35,561 bases of DNA from Streptomyces monomycini (GTDB lineage: Bacteria > Actinomycetota > Actinomycetes > Streptomycetales > Streptomycetaceae), in the NCBI RefSeq assembly GCF_022271435.1, contig NZ_JAFIQY010000063.1, positions 1 to 35,561 on the forward strand. Direction: 5' to 3'. This document shows positions 17,146 through 24,914 of this stretch, one piece after another. The notes under the pieces were generated by a model. The model had not been told where the DNA came from. It saw only the letters and a program-made list of their open reading frames with translations, and ran no database searches. Made by a program: the position numbers and the translations under genes. Each line of letters starts with the position of its first letter. Position 1 is the first letter of the stretch.

Positions 17146-17673
17146 GTGCGCAAGCGCCCGCTGACCGTGGCGGCCCTGGCCGTACTCGCCCTGAGTGGTG
17201 GCCTGGTCGCCTGTGACGAACCGCGTGTCGACGCGCTGCACGCGAAATGCACGACCAAGGACCTGAAGTGGCAGGTCACGGTGTTGAAGAAGAAGCCGCG
17301 CAGCACGCACCGGGAAGGCCGGCTCTCGGCGGTCAACACCGGCTCCGGGAAATGCGTCTTCGGCGGCTACCCGGCCTTTCGGGTGTTCCTCGGCAAGGGG
17401 CCCTTCGCGAACGGCGTCGGGCAGGGCCGGACCCGGCCGGTGGGCCTGCCCCGTGGCGGGAGCGTCGTGATCGATTTCCAGTACCGGGACCCCGCGGGCG
17501 AGCGACCGGCTCTCGACGACTGCTTCACCAACGGCCACGCCGTGGCGGCGGCACCCCGCGACACCGGCCGCGACGCGATGGCGCCGATCCAGGACGAGAA
17601 GGGCCGGGAGACCGGGATGGACGTCTGCGGCGACGTCATCCGGATGGCACCGCCGCGGGAGACGTCCGGCTGA
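17146..17673 (+). CDS. Secreted lipoprotein, DUF4232-like
   Basis: A 175-residue lipoprotein. The signal peptide ends in lipobox LVAC with lipidated Cys23. The mature part has four Cys residues, suggesting two disulfides, and a beta-rich pattern (SAVNTGSGKCVFGGYPAFRVF, GGSVVIDFQY) like DUF4232 proteins of actinomycetes. Function unknown. GTG 17146 follows GAGGGGG. It is convergent with the lasso operon; the 153-nt gap holds 39-bp repeats that restate its stop-codon region. Confidence 0.8.
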   Translation: MRKRPLTVAALAVLALSGGLVACDEPRVDALHAKCTTKDLKWQVTVLKKKPRSTHREGRLSAVNTGSGKCVFGGYPAFRVFLGKGPFANGVGQGRTRPVGLPRGGSVVIDFQYRDPAGERPALDDCFTNGHAVAAAPRDTGRDAMAPIQDEKGRETGMDVCGDVIRMAPPRETSG

Positions 17674-17793
17674 CCGGACCGCCGTGGCCGCACGCCGGGC
17701 CTGGCCGGCTGACCGGGCGCGAAGCCGTACACCGAGCCCCCGGCCGGCTGACCAGCCCGGAGCCGTACGTCGAGCCCCCGCTCGGCTGACCGG
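17666..17793 (+). repeat. Decayed 39-bp tandem repeats over the lipoprotein stop codon
   Basis: The word CCGGCTGACC recurs at 17666, 17705 and 17744, and as TCGGCTGACC at 17782, a period of 38-39 bp. The first copy includes the gene's own stop codon (GGC TGA). The two middle units also share AGCCGTAC and CGAGCCCCCG. Confidence 0.75.
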
Positions 17794-17826
17794 AGGCGCG
17801 TCCGTCCACCGGGTCTCCGGCTGTGG

Positions 17827-18252
17827 CTATGCCACCGGCTCTCCCGGCGGCACGCTCAGCAACGGCTGGTAGAGCCGGGTGTCGTCGGGCTCGCCCACGG
17901 GACGGCCGTCCACCGCCACCCACGCGTGGGCACGGAACGGTTCCGTACGGACGCCCGTGCACCACTGGGGCCACCGGCCGCGCAGGCGGCACAACAGGGC
18001 GGTCGCCACCGAGCGTTGCAGGCAGCCGTTGCCCGCGCAGCGCACGCTGACCGTGACGACGGCGTGCCGGGCGCGCACGGCCTCCGGTTCGGTGGCGGGG
18101 CGCGCACCGCGCCGTACGGCCTCCAGCACGCGGCACAGGAAGCGGGGCGAGCAGCGCGTCAGGAGGCGGGCCACGGCGACACAGCCGAGGGCGGCGCAGC
18201 GTTCCGCGAAGGACAGGCGCGCGGGCACGCCCAGGGCGACCGGGATGCTCAC
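17827..18252 (-). CDS. Lasso peptide leader peptidase B2 (transglutaminase-like)
   Basis: A 141-residue cysteine protease that cuts the leader from the precursor. The catalytic Cys77 is in GNGCLQRSVATA and His109 in RAHAWVAVDG, the standard B2 pattern. The acid position 12 residues after His is Glu121 (PVGEPDD) rather than Asp as in McjB. Its length matches stand-alone actinobacterial B2 proteins. GTG 18252 overlaps the B1 stop as GTGA, so translation is coupled. It is the last gene of the operon. Confidence 0.93.
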   Translation of the reverse strand: MSIPVALGVPARLSFAERCAALGCVAVARLLTRCSPRFLCRVLEAVRRGARPATEPEAVRARHAVVTVSVRCAGNGCLQRSVATALLCRLRGRWPQWCTGVRTEPFRAHAWVAVDGRPVGEPDDTRLYQPLLSVPPGEPVA

Positions 18253-18503
18253 GAGGTCACCAGCTTCGCCGACCTCAGCGACTCCAGCAGGGCGACGGCG
18301 TCCGCGGCCACCCGGTCCGCCGCCGAGGGATGGCGGTTGCGCAGCTCGTCGGCGGCCGACGCGCAGGTGCCGCCGGCGAGGAGGTGTTCCAGGACGAAGG
18401 CGCCGGTGTTGTTCATCTGCCAGTAGCGGCCCGTACGGGCGTTGAGCAGCACCATGCCTCCGGGGGTGCGCACGCTGCTGACGTGGGGGGCGAGGGCGAA
18501 CAT
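18249..18503 (-). CDS. Lasso peptide recognition element B1 (PqqD-like)
   Basis: An 84-residue RiPP recognition element. It has the PqqD-like winged-helix pattern: VSSVRTPGGMVLLNARTG, then YWQMNNTGAFVLEHLLAGG and a C-terminal helical part. It binds the precursor leader, mainly the Tyr and Pro of the YxxP motif, and delivers it to B2. ATG 18503 begins 4 nt after the cyclase stop, with AGGAG-like sequence in the cyclase end. The separate B1 and B2 genes are typical of actinobacterial lasso clusters. Confidence 0.93.
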   Translation of the reverse strand: MFALAPHVSSVRTPGGMVLLNARTGRYWQMNNTGAFVLEHLLAGGTCASAADELRNRHPSAADRVAADAVALLESLRSAKLVTS

Positions 18504-18507
18504 CGGG

Positions 18508-20385
18508 TCAGGCTCCTTCCGCGGCGGGAACGGTGGGGCGGTCCGGGACGGGTGCCTGCGTCTCCTGGAGGGAGCGCAGCCAGTACTCGGCGGCCAGGGT
18601 GGGATCGAGCGGGTGCAGTGTGTGGGCCAGCGGCTGCAACGAGGTCAGGGTCGTGCGCAGCACCTCGGGCCGGATCAGCCCCAGCCCGGCGAGCCGTGAG
18701 TCGTCGCAGAGCGCGGACAGGGCCCGGCGGTGGCGGCGCAGGCCCGCGTAGACCTCGGCGCTGTGTTCGCCCTTGGTGCCGCGGGCCCGTACCGCGTCCG
18801 GCAGGATCCCGCGCATGGCCGCGCTGAGCAGGGGTTTGTACGAGCCGACGGCGACCTGGTCCACGAGGCGCACGGTCAGCGCGGCCTCGATGACGGTGTC
18901 GTCGAGGAACGGCGCCTCGAAGGTGACGCCGTGCCGCGCGGTCAGGGCGGCCGCGCCGCGCACGATCTCCCCGGCACGGGCGGCGGCCCGCAGCGTCTCG
19001 TGCTGGCAGCGCAGCGGCGCGAAGGGCTCGGGCTCCGCGGCGGCGGCGTCGCGCACCAGACGGCGCACGGTGGACACCGCGTCCGGGTGCGCCCACGGCG
19101 GCATGGCCGGTACGACCTCCCAGTCGGCGCCGCTGTCGCCGGACCGCACACCGGGCACGATCCGGTCGGCGCAGGACTCCAGCCACTGCGGGTACGGGAC
19201 GCCGCCGAACAGGGTGCGCAGGGTGTCCACCAGCGTCCAGCGGCCGAGGCGGCGGGCCGCGCACGCGCGCCGGGCGGCGGACCGGAAGTCCGTACGGGCC
19301 AGGGAGTTCAGCGCCACCGGGCGCGGGGAGAACAGTTCGTCGCCGCCGACGCCGACCAGATGGGTACGGGAGCCGCGGGCGGCGACGACGCGCGCCTGGT
19401 GGGTGAGCCGGGCGCTCTCCCGGATCACGGCGAGCGGGCCCGCCGGGTCGGTGTGCGCGGGCGGCGGAGGTGTGTACCAGGTGGGCGCGTCGGCGTAGGG
19501 GAGGGGCAGGTGCTCGGCGGCGCGGAGCAGGGCCGCGCCGTGGTCGCTCCACACGTTGTCGTCGTTGGTCTCGTCCCGGCAGACCCAGGCCGTGGTGATC
19601 AGCCGGGTGTCCTCCCGGGCGGCGAGGAAGCACAGGCTGGTGGAGTCCATGCCGCCGGACAGGTCGGCGCTGAGCGCCGGGCGGCGGGTGCGCACCCGTA
19701 CCGCCTCGGTCAGCGCGTCCCGTACCGATTCGGCGGCGTCCTCCAGCCACAGGTCGGGCCGCGGGGGCCGCCACCAGCGCGCCGTGCCGTGCCGCCCGTC
19801 GGCGCCCAGGGTCAGGCAGTGGCCCGGCGGCACGGCGTGCACCGCCCGCCAGACCGGGCGCTGGGCGAGCGGGAAGGGCGCGAACGGGACGAGCAGCCGC
19901 AGCGCCAGGCTCTCCTCGTCGACCGAGCCGAGGCCGGGCGCGCCGGTGGGCAGGCCGGCGGCGGCCGCCTCGCGGGCCAGCGCCGCCAGGTCCTGCGGGC
20001 GGCTGCCGGCGACCGTGACGCCGTTGACGCCCGCGTGGTGCAGCTGCCGGACCGTCGACAGGCTGCCCTGGCACCGGGTACGGGAGCCCATCGCGGCCAG
20101 CAGGAAGAAGCTGCCGGGCAGTTCGCGGACCCGGGTGTCGAGGTCGTCCAGGCTGCGCAGGCGCCGCAGCATCCGGCCCAGGGTTTCGGCGTCGGCCGAG
20201 GTCGTGCCGAGCAGCAGCAGCCGGTCCGGGCCCGAAGCGGCCGCGACGGCTTCGTCATCGGTCCAGTGCCCCATGATCCAGGGGCGCCCGGAGGGGTGGC
20301 GCACCGTGCGCACGGAGGGGTCCCGGCGCAGGTTCAGGCACAGCGGACCGGTCGCGGGATGGTCGGGGAAGACGACGAAATCCAC
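18508..20385 (-). CDS. Lasso cyclase C (asparagine synthetase B-like)
   Basis: A 625-residue lasso macrolactam synthetase. The N-terminal half resembles a class II glutamine amidotransferase but lacks the catalytic Cys2 (it begins MDFVVFPDHP), as expected for lasso cyclases. The C-terminal synthetase domain has the AMP-forming PP-loop SGGMDS at 243-248 and LVGVGGDELFSPRP. It adenylates the side-chain acid of the core (predicted Asp8) and joins it to the new N-terminal amine. GTG 20385 has AGGGGTGG 9 nt upstream. The precursor lies 190 nt upstream and B1 4 nt downstream. Confidence 0.95.
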   Translation of the reverse strand: MDFVVFPDHPATGPLCLNLRRDPSVRTVRHPSGRPWIMGHWTDDEAVAAASGPDRLLLLGTTSADAETLGRMLRRLRSLDDLDTRVRELPGSFFLLAAMGSRTRCQGSLSTVRQLHHAGVNGVTVAGSRPQDLAALAREAAAAGLPTGAPGLGSVDEESLALRLLVPFAPFPLAQRPVWRAVHAVPPGHCLTLGADGRHGTARWWRPPRPDLWLEDAAESVRDALTEAVRVRTRRPALSADLSGGMDSTSLCFLAAREDTRLITTAWVCRDETNDDNVWSDHGAALLRAAEHLPLPYADAPTWYTPPPPAHTDPAGPLAVIRESARLTHQARVVAARGSRTHLVGVGGDELFSPRPVALNSLARTDFRSAARRACAARRLGRWTLVDTLRTLFGGVPYPQWLESCADRIVPGVRSGDSGADWEVVPAMPPWAHPDAVSTVRRLVRDAAAAEPEPFAPLRCQHETLRAAARAGEIVRGAAALTARHGVTFEAPFLDDTVIEAALTVRLVDQVAVGSYKPLLSAAMRGILPDAVRARGTKGEHSAEVYAGLRRHRRALSALCDDSRLAGLGLIRPEVLRTTLTSLQPLAHTLHPLDPTLAAEYWLRSLQETQAPVPDRPTVPAAEGA

Positions 20386-20575
20386 GATGACTTACCACCC
20401 CTGGCGTGCGGTGCGGGCGTGCGGCACATGGTGTGCATGGTCGGTTCCGGACTGGGAGCGGGCCGGTACGGGAGGCTGTCCGGCCGTGGTGGGGGCGGCC
20501 CCTGCCGGGGCGGGCGGTGCGCGACCGGGCAGGGACCGCCGGACCGGGGGAGGCCGGCGCGGCCGGGCCCGCAGG
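20386..20575 (-). promoter_or_regulatory. A-C intercistronic spacer with hairpins
   Basis: This 190-nt, very GC-rich gap separates the precursor from the cyclase. A clean small hairpin is GCCCC-GGCA-GGGGC on the minus strand (20498-20511), and other GC stems are possible. Such spacers in lasso operons often attenuate or stabilise so that precursor exceeds enzyme. No second precursor was found in it. Confidence 0.4.
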
Positions 20576-20719
20576 TCACCAGAAGGTGCTGTGCATCCCG
20601 CCCCAGTTGTCGGAGTGTTCACCGGTGAACCCCAGTGTCCGCTCGGTGAAGCGACCAGCCTCGGCCAGCTCCGGCGCCTCGTACTCGGTCGCCTCGGCAC
20701 GTTCCTGTACGTCCTGCAT
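20576..20719 (-). CDS. Lasso peptide precursor A (47 residues)
   Basis: This short gene encodes a 29-residue leader and an 18-residue core. The leader has Tyr13-Glu-Ala-Pro16, then Leu18, Gly22 and Phe24, and ends ...ERTL, placing Thr28 at the -2 position. This is the canonical actinobacterial Y-x-x-P-x-L-x-x-x-G-x-F-x-x-x-T pattern read by B1 and B2. The predicted core is GFTGEHSDNWGGMHSTFW: Gly1 supplies the amine and Asp8 the side-chain acid, giving an 8-residue ring, a 10-residue loop and tail, and no Cys (class II). Candidate steric plugs are bulky His14, Phe17 and Trp18. AAGGGGA lies 9 nt before ATG 20719. The GF-x-G-x-x-x-D layout recalls anantin, but the rest differs. Processing is inferred. 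Confidence 0.93.
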   Translation of the reverse strand: MQDVQERAEATEYEAPELAEAGRFTERTLGFTGEHSDNWGGMHSTFW

Positions 20720-21028
20720 CAGCTGCGTCCCCTTCCCGCGATCACGGCACGGGCACTCTCGGTACTCGTGTGGTTACTCAACGCATCCAAGGGAGATGTT
20801 GCCAGGGTCCATGCCCCCTGCCATTGCCCCTAACGAGTGATGTCGGGGGCGCACGGGGTGCACTGGCGTAACCTCCGGCGGTTGTGCGCCACCAGCGCGT
20901 TCCCCGCTCACCGCGCGCTCCCGGACGCGGTGAGCGCAAGGTTTCGCGGCGGTCACGCACCGCCACAGAGGGGAAACGCGCCCTTCCTAGCGTCGCGGTA
21001 CGGCGCCAACCGGAAGCGGGGAGACGCG
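20720..21028. promoter_or_regulatory. Divergent promoter region, lasso operon / narK
   Basis: This 309-nt spacer serves the lasso precursor (left) and the nitrate transporter (right). On the lasso side the sequence is relatively AT-richer (20760-20840), and TTGGAT and TTGAGT words occur around 20775-20795 on the minus strand, but no complete -35/-10 pair is convincing. No gene is seen in it. Confidence 0.4.
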
Positions 21029-22465
21029 ATGACAGGCACCGACGCGACAGCAGGCACCGACGCGACGACGCGTACAGGAACGGCCCCGGACGGGACGGCG
21101 GCCCGCGCCCCCGCCCGGGGAGCGGGCCGCTGGATCGAACACTGGGACCCGGAGGACGAGACCTTCTGGCGCGACCACGGGCGGCGGATCGCCCGGCGCA
21201 ACCTCGTCCTGTCCATCGTCTGCGAGCACATCGGTTTCTCCGTGTGGAGCCTGTGGTCGGTGCTGGTGCTGTTCCTGGGGCCCGAGTACGGGATCGACGC
21301 GGCCGGGAAGTTCTTCCTGGTGGCGGTGCCGACACTGGTGGGGGCGGTGCTGCGGGTGCCGTACACCTTCGCGGTGGCGCGGTTCGGCGGGCGCAACTGG
21401 ACGGTGTTCACCGCGGCGTTGCTGCTGGTCCCCACCGCCGCCGCGGCGTACGCGCTGCGGCCGGGCACCTCGTACACCGTCTTCCTGCTGGTCGCGGCCC
21501 TGGCGGGGATCGGCGGCGGAAACTTCGCCTCGTCCATGACGAACATCAACTCCTTCTACCCGCTGCGGAAGAAGGGCTGGGCGCTCGGGCTCAACGCGGG
21601 CGGCGGCAACATCGGCGTCCCCGTCGTCCAGCTGCTCGGCCTGCTCGTCATCGCCACGGCCGGCGCCGCGCACCCGCGGCTGGTGCTCGCGGTCTACCTC
21701 CCGCTGATCGTGGCCGCGGCCGTACTGGCGGCCCGGTACATGGACAACCTGCGCCCGGTGCGCAACGACACCGGAGCGGCCAGGGACGCCGCCCGCGACC
21801 CGCACACCTGGATCGTCTCGCTCCTGTACGTCGGCACCTTCGGGTCGTTCATCGGCTACAGCTTCGCCTTCGGCCTGGTCCTGCAGACGCAGTTCGCCCG
21901 CACGCCCCTCCAGGCGGCGTCGCTGACCTTCCTCGGTCCGCTGCTCGGCTCCCTGGTGCGGCCGGTGGGCGGCCGGCTGGCGGACCGGTACGGCGGCGCC
22001 CGCGTCACCCTGGCGACCTTCGCGGCGATGGCGCTGGCCACCGGCGTGGTGACCGTGGCGTCGGCGCGGCACTCGCTGGACGTCTTCCTCGCCGGGTTCG
22101 TCGTCCTGTTCGTGCTCAGCGGACTCGGCAACGGCTCCACGTACAAGATGATCCCCGGCATCTTCCAGGCGAAGGCGCTGGCGAAGGGCCTGACGGGGGA
22201 GGCGGCCGCGGCCCACGGACGGCGGCTGTCCGGCGCGGCGATGGGACTGACCGGCGCCGTCGGCGCGCTCGGCGGACTCGGCGTCAACCTCGCCTTCCGC
22301 CAGTCCTTCCAGGCCGGGGGTACCGGCACCCCGGCGTTCGTGGCCTTCCTCGGCTGTTACGCACTGTGCTCCGCGGTGACCTGGGCCGTATACCTGAGGC
22401 GTACGGCGGCCACCGTGGCCGTACGGGACCCGGAGGCGGCGGCGCCCGCGCTCGCGGAGGTGTGA
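21029..22465 (+). CDS. narK: Nitrate/nitrite transporter, NarK family MFS
   Basis: A 478-residue MFS protein with twelve hydrophobic helices after a Thr/Ala-rich N-terminal tail (about 35 residues). The nitrate signature is GIGGGNFASSMTNINSFYP, and the second Gly-rich signature is NAGGGNIGVPVVQLLG. The segment RVPYTFAVARFGGRNWTVF is typical of NarK. It moves nitrate and/or nitrite across the membrane. ATG 21029 has GGGGAGA upstream. It is followed 140 nt later by the HemD-winged-helix regulator, as in S. coelicolor SCO2959-SCO2958 and mycobacterial narK3-Rv0260c by memory. Confidence 0.93.
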   Translation: MTGTDATAGTDATTRTGTAPDGTAARAPARGAGRWIEHWDPEDETFWRDHGRRIARRNLVLSIVCEHIGFSVWSLWSVLVLFLGPEYGIDAAGKFFLVAVPTLVGAVLRVPYTFAVARFGGRNWTVFTAALLLVPTAAAAYALRPGTSYTVFLLVAALAGIGGGNFASSMTNINSFYPLRKKGWALGLNAGGGNIGVPVVQLLGLLVIATAGAAHPRLVLAVYLPLIVAAAVLAARYMDNLRPVRNDTGAARDAARDPHTWIVSLLYVGTFGSFIGYSFAFGLVLQTQFARTPLQAASLTFLGPLLGSLVRPVGGRLADRYGGARVTLATFAAMALATGVVTVASARHSLDVFLAGFVVLFVLSGLGNGSTYKMIPGIFQAKALAKGLTGEAAAAHGRRLSGAAMGLTGAVGALGGLGVNLAFRQSFQAGGTGTPAFVAFLGCYALCSAVTWAVYLRRTAATVAVRDPEAAAPALAEV

Positions 22466-22605
22466 CGCGCGCCGCGCCGGGCGGCCGCGGCGGTCCGTAA
22501 CAGCTGGGAAATACTGCGGGAGCGAGCCTGTCACCGGCGGTTGGCAGGCTCGGACCGCCACCGGTGCCCGGCGGCACCGGAGCCAGCACGAGCCAGGGAC
22601 GGACC

Positions 22606-23886
22606 ATGCACGAGGGCGAGCACCACGAACGTCGGGACGACGGCGCACAGGACGACGGCGTACGGGACGACGGCGTACGGGACGACGCGCGGCAGCACGG
22701 CGGCCCGGCCCGGGACGCCGCCTTGGACGCCGCCCCGCACACCGCGCCCGGCGCCCCGGACGTACGGCCCCTGGACGGCTTCACCGTCGGGGTGACCGCC
22801 GCCCGCCGCGCCGAGGAACTGGGCGCCCTGCTCGAACGGCGCGGCGCCCAGGTCCTGCACGCCCCCGCGCTGCGCATCGTGCCGCTGCCGGACGACGCGG
22901 AACTGCTCGCCGCCACCGAGGACCTGATCGGCCGGGCGCCGGACGTGGTGATCGCGACCACCGCGATCGGCTTCCGGGGCTGGATCGAGGCGGCCGAGGG
23001 CTGGGGGCTCGGCGAGGCGCTGCTCGCCAGGCTCGGCGCCGTCGAGCTGCTGGCCCGCGGCCCGAAGGTCAAGGGCGCCATCCGCGCGGCCGGGCTGACG
23101 GAGACGTGGTCGCCGCGGTCCGAGTCGCTGGCGGAGGTGCTGGACCGGCTGCTGGAGGAGGGCGTGCACGGGCGCCGGATCGCCCTCCAGCTGCACGGCG
23201 AACCGCTGCCCGGTTTCGTGGAGTCGCTGCGGGCGGGTGGCGCCGAGGTGGTCGGCGTGCCGGTCTACCGCTGGATGCCGCCCGCCGACATCGGCCCCGT
23301 CGACCGGCTGCTGGACGCGGCGGTCGGCCGGGGCCTGGACGCGATCACGTTCACCAGCGCGCCGGCCGCCGTCTCGCTGCTGCGCCGCGCCGAGGAACGC
23401 GGCCTGCGCGACGGGCTGCTGGACGCGCTGCGGCACGACGTGCTGCCCGCCTGCGTCGGGCCGGTCACCGCGCTGCCCCTCGAAGCGCACGAGGTGACCA
23501 CGTACCAGCCCGAACGGTTCCGGCTCGGCCCGCTCGTCCAGCTGCTGTGCCGCGAACTTCCGGAGCGGGCGCGCGTGTTGACGGTCGCCGGGCGGCGGGT
23601 CGAGATCCGCGGGCAGGCCGTCCTGGTGGACGGCGCCCTGCGGCCCGTGCCTCCGGCGGGGATGGCGCTGCTGCGCGCGCTGGCGCGCCGCCCCGGCTGG
23701 GTCGTCTCCCGCGCCGACCTGCTGCGCGCCCTGCCGGGCACGGGGCGCGACGAGCACGCGGTGGAGACGGCGATGGCCCGGCTGCGGGGGGCGCTCGGTG
23801 CGCCCAAGCTGATCCAGACGGTGGTCAAGCGGGGGTACCGGCTGGCGCTCGACCCGCGGGTGGGGGCCAAGTACGGCGACGGGTGA
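22606..23886 (+). CDS. nnaR: HemD-like / winged-helix nitrate regulator NnaR
   Basis: A 426-residue two-domain regulator. Residues about 55-310 resemble uroporphyrinogen-III synthase (DGFTVGVTAARRAEELGALLERRG; DAITFTSAPAAVSLL). Residues about 335-420 form an OmpR-type winged helix (LARRPGWVVSRADLLRALPG; HAVETAMARLRGALGAPKLIQTVVKRGYRL). The S. coelicolor homologue NnaR helps GlnR activate nitrite/nitrate assimilation genes. True HemD activity is doubtful, because the domain is used as a sensor in this family. ATG 22606 follows AGGGACGG. The N-terminal 50 residues are acidic low-complexity sequence made by an 18-bp DNA repeat. Confidence 0.87.
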   Translation: MHEGEHHERRDDGAQDDGVRDDGVRDDARQHGGPARDAALDAAPHTAPGAPDVRPLDGFTVGVTAARRAEELGALLERRGAQVLHAPALRIVPLPDDAELLAATEDLIGRAPDVVIATTAIGFRGWIEAAEGWGLGEALLARLGAVELLARGPKVKGAIRAAGLTETWSPRSESLAEVLDRLLEEGVHGRRIALQLHGEPLPGFVESLRAGGAEVVGVPVYRWMPPADIGPVDRLLDAAVGRGLDAITFTSAPAAVSLLRRAEERGLRDGLLDALRHDVLPACVGPVTALPLEAHEVTTYQPERFRLGPLVQLLCRELPERARVLTVAGRRVEIRGQAVLVDGALRPVPPAGMALLRALARRPGWVVSRADLLRALPGTGRDEHAVETAMARLRGALGAPKLIQTVVKRGYRLALDPRVGAKYGDG

Positions 23887-23900
23887 CGTACGGTGCGTAG

Positions 23901-23942
23901 GGCCGTACCGCGCCGTTTACGGCCGTACCGCGCCGTACGGCC
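23901..23942. terminator. Repeat-built hairpin between convergent nnaR and methyltransferase
   Basis: A 16-bp direct repeat (ggccgtaccgcgccgt at 23901 and 23921) ends in an 8-bp stem (23921-23928 with 23935-23942). It lies between two converging genes, so it may terminate both. There is no T-run. Confidence 0.4.
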
Positions 23943-23971
23943 GTGTCCGGGGGCCGCCCGAGCCGCCGCCG

Positions 23972-24748
23972 CTACGCGGGGTTCGTCACCCGGATCTTGG
24001 ACTGTCCGTGCGGCCGGGTCTCCCAGTCCGCCATGAACCGGGCCTCCAGCCCGTGCTTGCGGGCCAGTGCCAGCAGCGTCTCGGTGCGGTAGTAGAAGTC
24101 CTCGCGCAGGACCTGGTGCTCGGCACCCTCGGTGCGGTCGAAGGTGAAGTCGAAGAACCCGCCGGGCGCCAGAATGCGGCCGACGTGCCGGAAGCACTCG
24201 TCGATCACGGACAGCGGCGAGTGCGAGAACACGCTGTGCGCGTGCACCACGTCGAAGTGCCGGTCCGGCAGGAAGTCGAAGGTCAGGTCCTGCGTGATGG
24301 TCAGGTGCGGGACCTTGTCCTGCAGCTCGTAGGTGGCCAGGGTCTTCTTCGCGGCTATCAGGATGTCCGGCGAGATGTCGATGCCGTAGTAGTTGCCGGT
24401 GTCGAGGTGGGCGATGAAGCGCCAGCCGGCCCGCAGATTGCCGCAGCCGATGTCCAGCATCCGCATGCCGGGCCGCAGCCCGTGTTCCGTCAGATAGGTG
24501 AACTGCATCTCGCCCAGGGCCAGCCAGCGTTCGTGGCTGCGGCTGCCGACCGCGGCCTCCGGGCTGCGGCCGGCGTCGGAGGCCATCACGGCGCGGTAGT
24601 ACGCGACGTGGTCGGGGTGTTTGAGGCGGAGCCAGGAGTCCCGGGCGGTACGGCGGAGGTACGGCGCGATCCGGGCGGGGTTGCTGACCGCGTAACGGAC
24701 CTTGTGCGTCAGGCTGGAGCGGTTCTTGAGCAGGGTCTTGGCCGACAT
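23972..24748 (-). CDS. Class I SAM-dependent methyltransferase
   Basis: A 258-residue methyltransferase. Motif I is MRMLDIGCGNLRAGW (about 90-104), the acidic loop end is YYGIDIS, and a motif IV-like segment is FDVVHAHSVFSH, then GRILAPGGFFDFTF. The N-terminal 60 residues are basic and helical (ARIAPYLRRTARDSWLRLKHP). The substrate is not evident; the form is like methyltransferases acting on lipids or sugars. ATG 24748 has no ribosome site, but TATAGT ends only 7 nt before it, suggesting a leaderless mRNA. It is divergent from a CGNR regulator across a repeat-rich spacer. Confidence 0.87.
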   Translation of the reverse strand: MSAKTLLKNRSSLTHKVRYAVSNPARIAPYLRRTARDSWLRLKHPDHVAYYRAVMASDAGRSPEAAVGSRSHERWLALGEMQFTYLTEHGLRPGMRMLDIGCGNLRAGWRFIAHLDTGNYYGIDISPDILIAAKKTLATYELQDKVPHLTITQDLTFDFLPDRHFDVVHAHSVFSHSPLSVIDECFRHVGRILAPGGFFDFTFDRTEGAEHQVLREDFYYRTETLLALARKHGLEARFMADWETRPHGQSKIRVTNPA

Positions 24749-24755
24749 GGCACGG

Positions 24756-24819
24756 ACTATACAACAGAGGTATACATGCGATGCATACACGCGATGCATA
24801 CACGCGGCGCATACGGAGG
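24756..24819. promoter_or_regulatory. Promoter and 13-bp iterons between methyltransferase and CGNR gene
   Basis: Two exact tandem copies of atgcatacacgcg occupy 24781-24793 and 24794-24806, with related TATACATGCG (24771-24780) and GCGCATACGG (24807-24816) on either side. Each unit contains the palindrome ATGCAT. On the minus strand TATAGT (24756-24761) is a good -10 for the methyltransferase. The array lies just upstream, where an activator or repressor would bind. The AT-rich words stand out from the GC-rich surroundings. Confidence 0.6.
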
Positions 24820-24914
24820 CGCGGCCCGGTGCGCGGCGGTGCCAGGGTTCCGGCCGGGGGCCGCGCCGGGCACTCTGATAGGGCAGAGGTTGTCTCCCAA
24901 GGAGTGACGGGCAC

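Noticed and set aside
20386..20579. A second lasso precursor in the A-C spacer
   Set aside because: The only frame (starting MHTMCRTP) lacks the YxxP leader, an acid at ring position and a stop at a suitable place.
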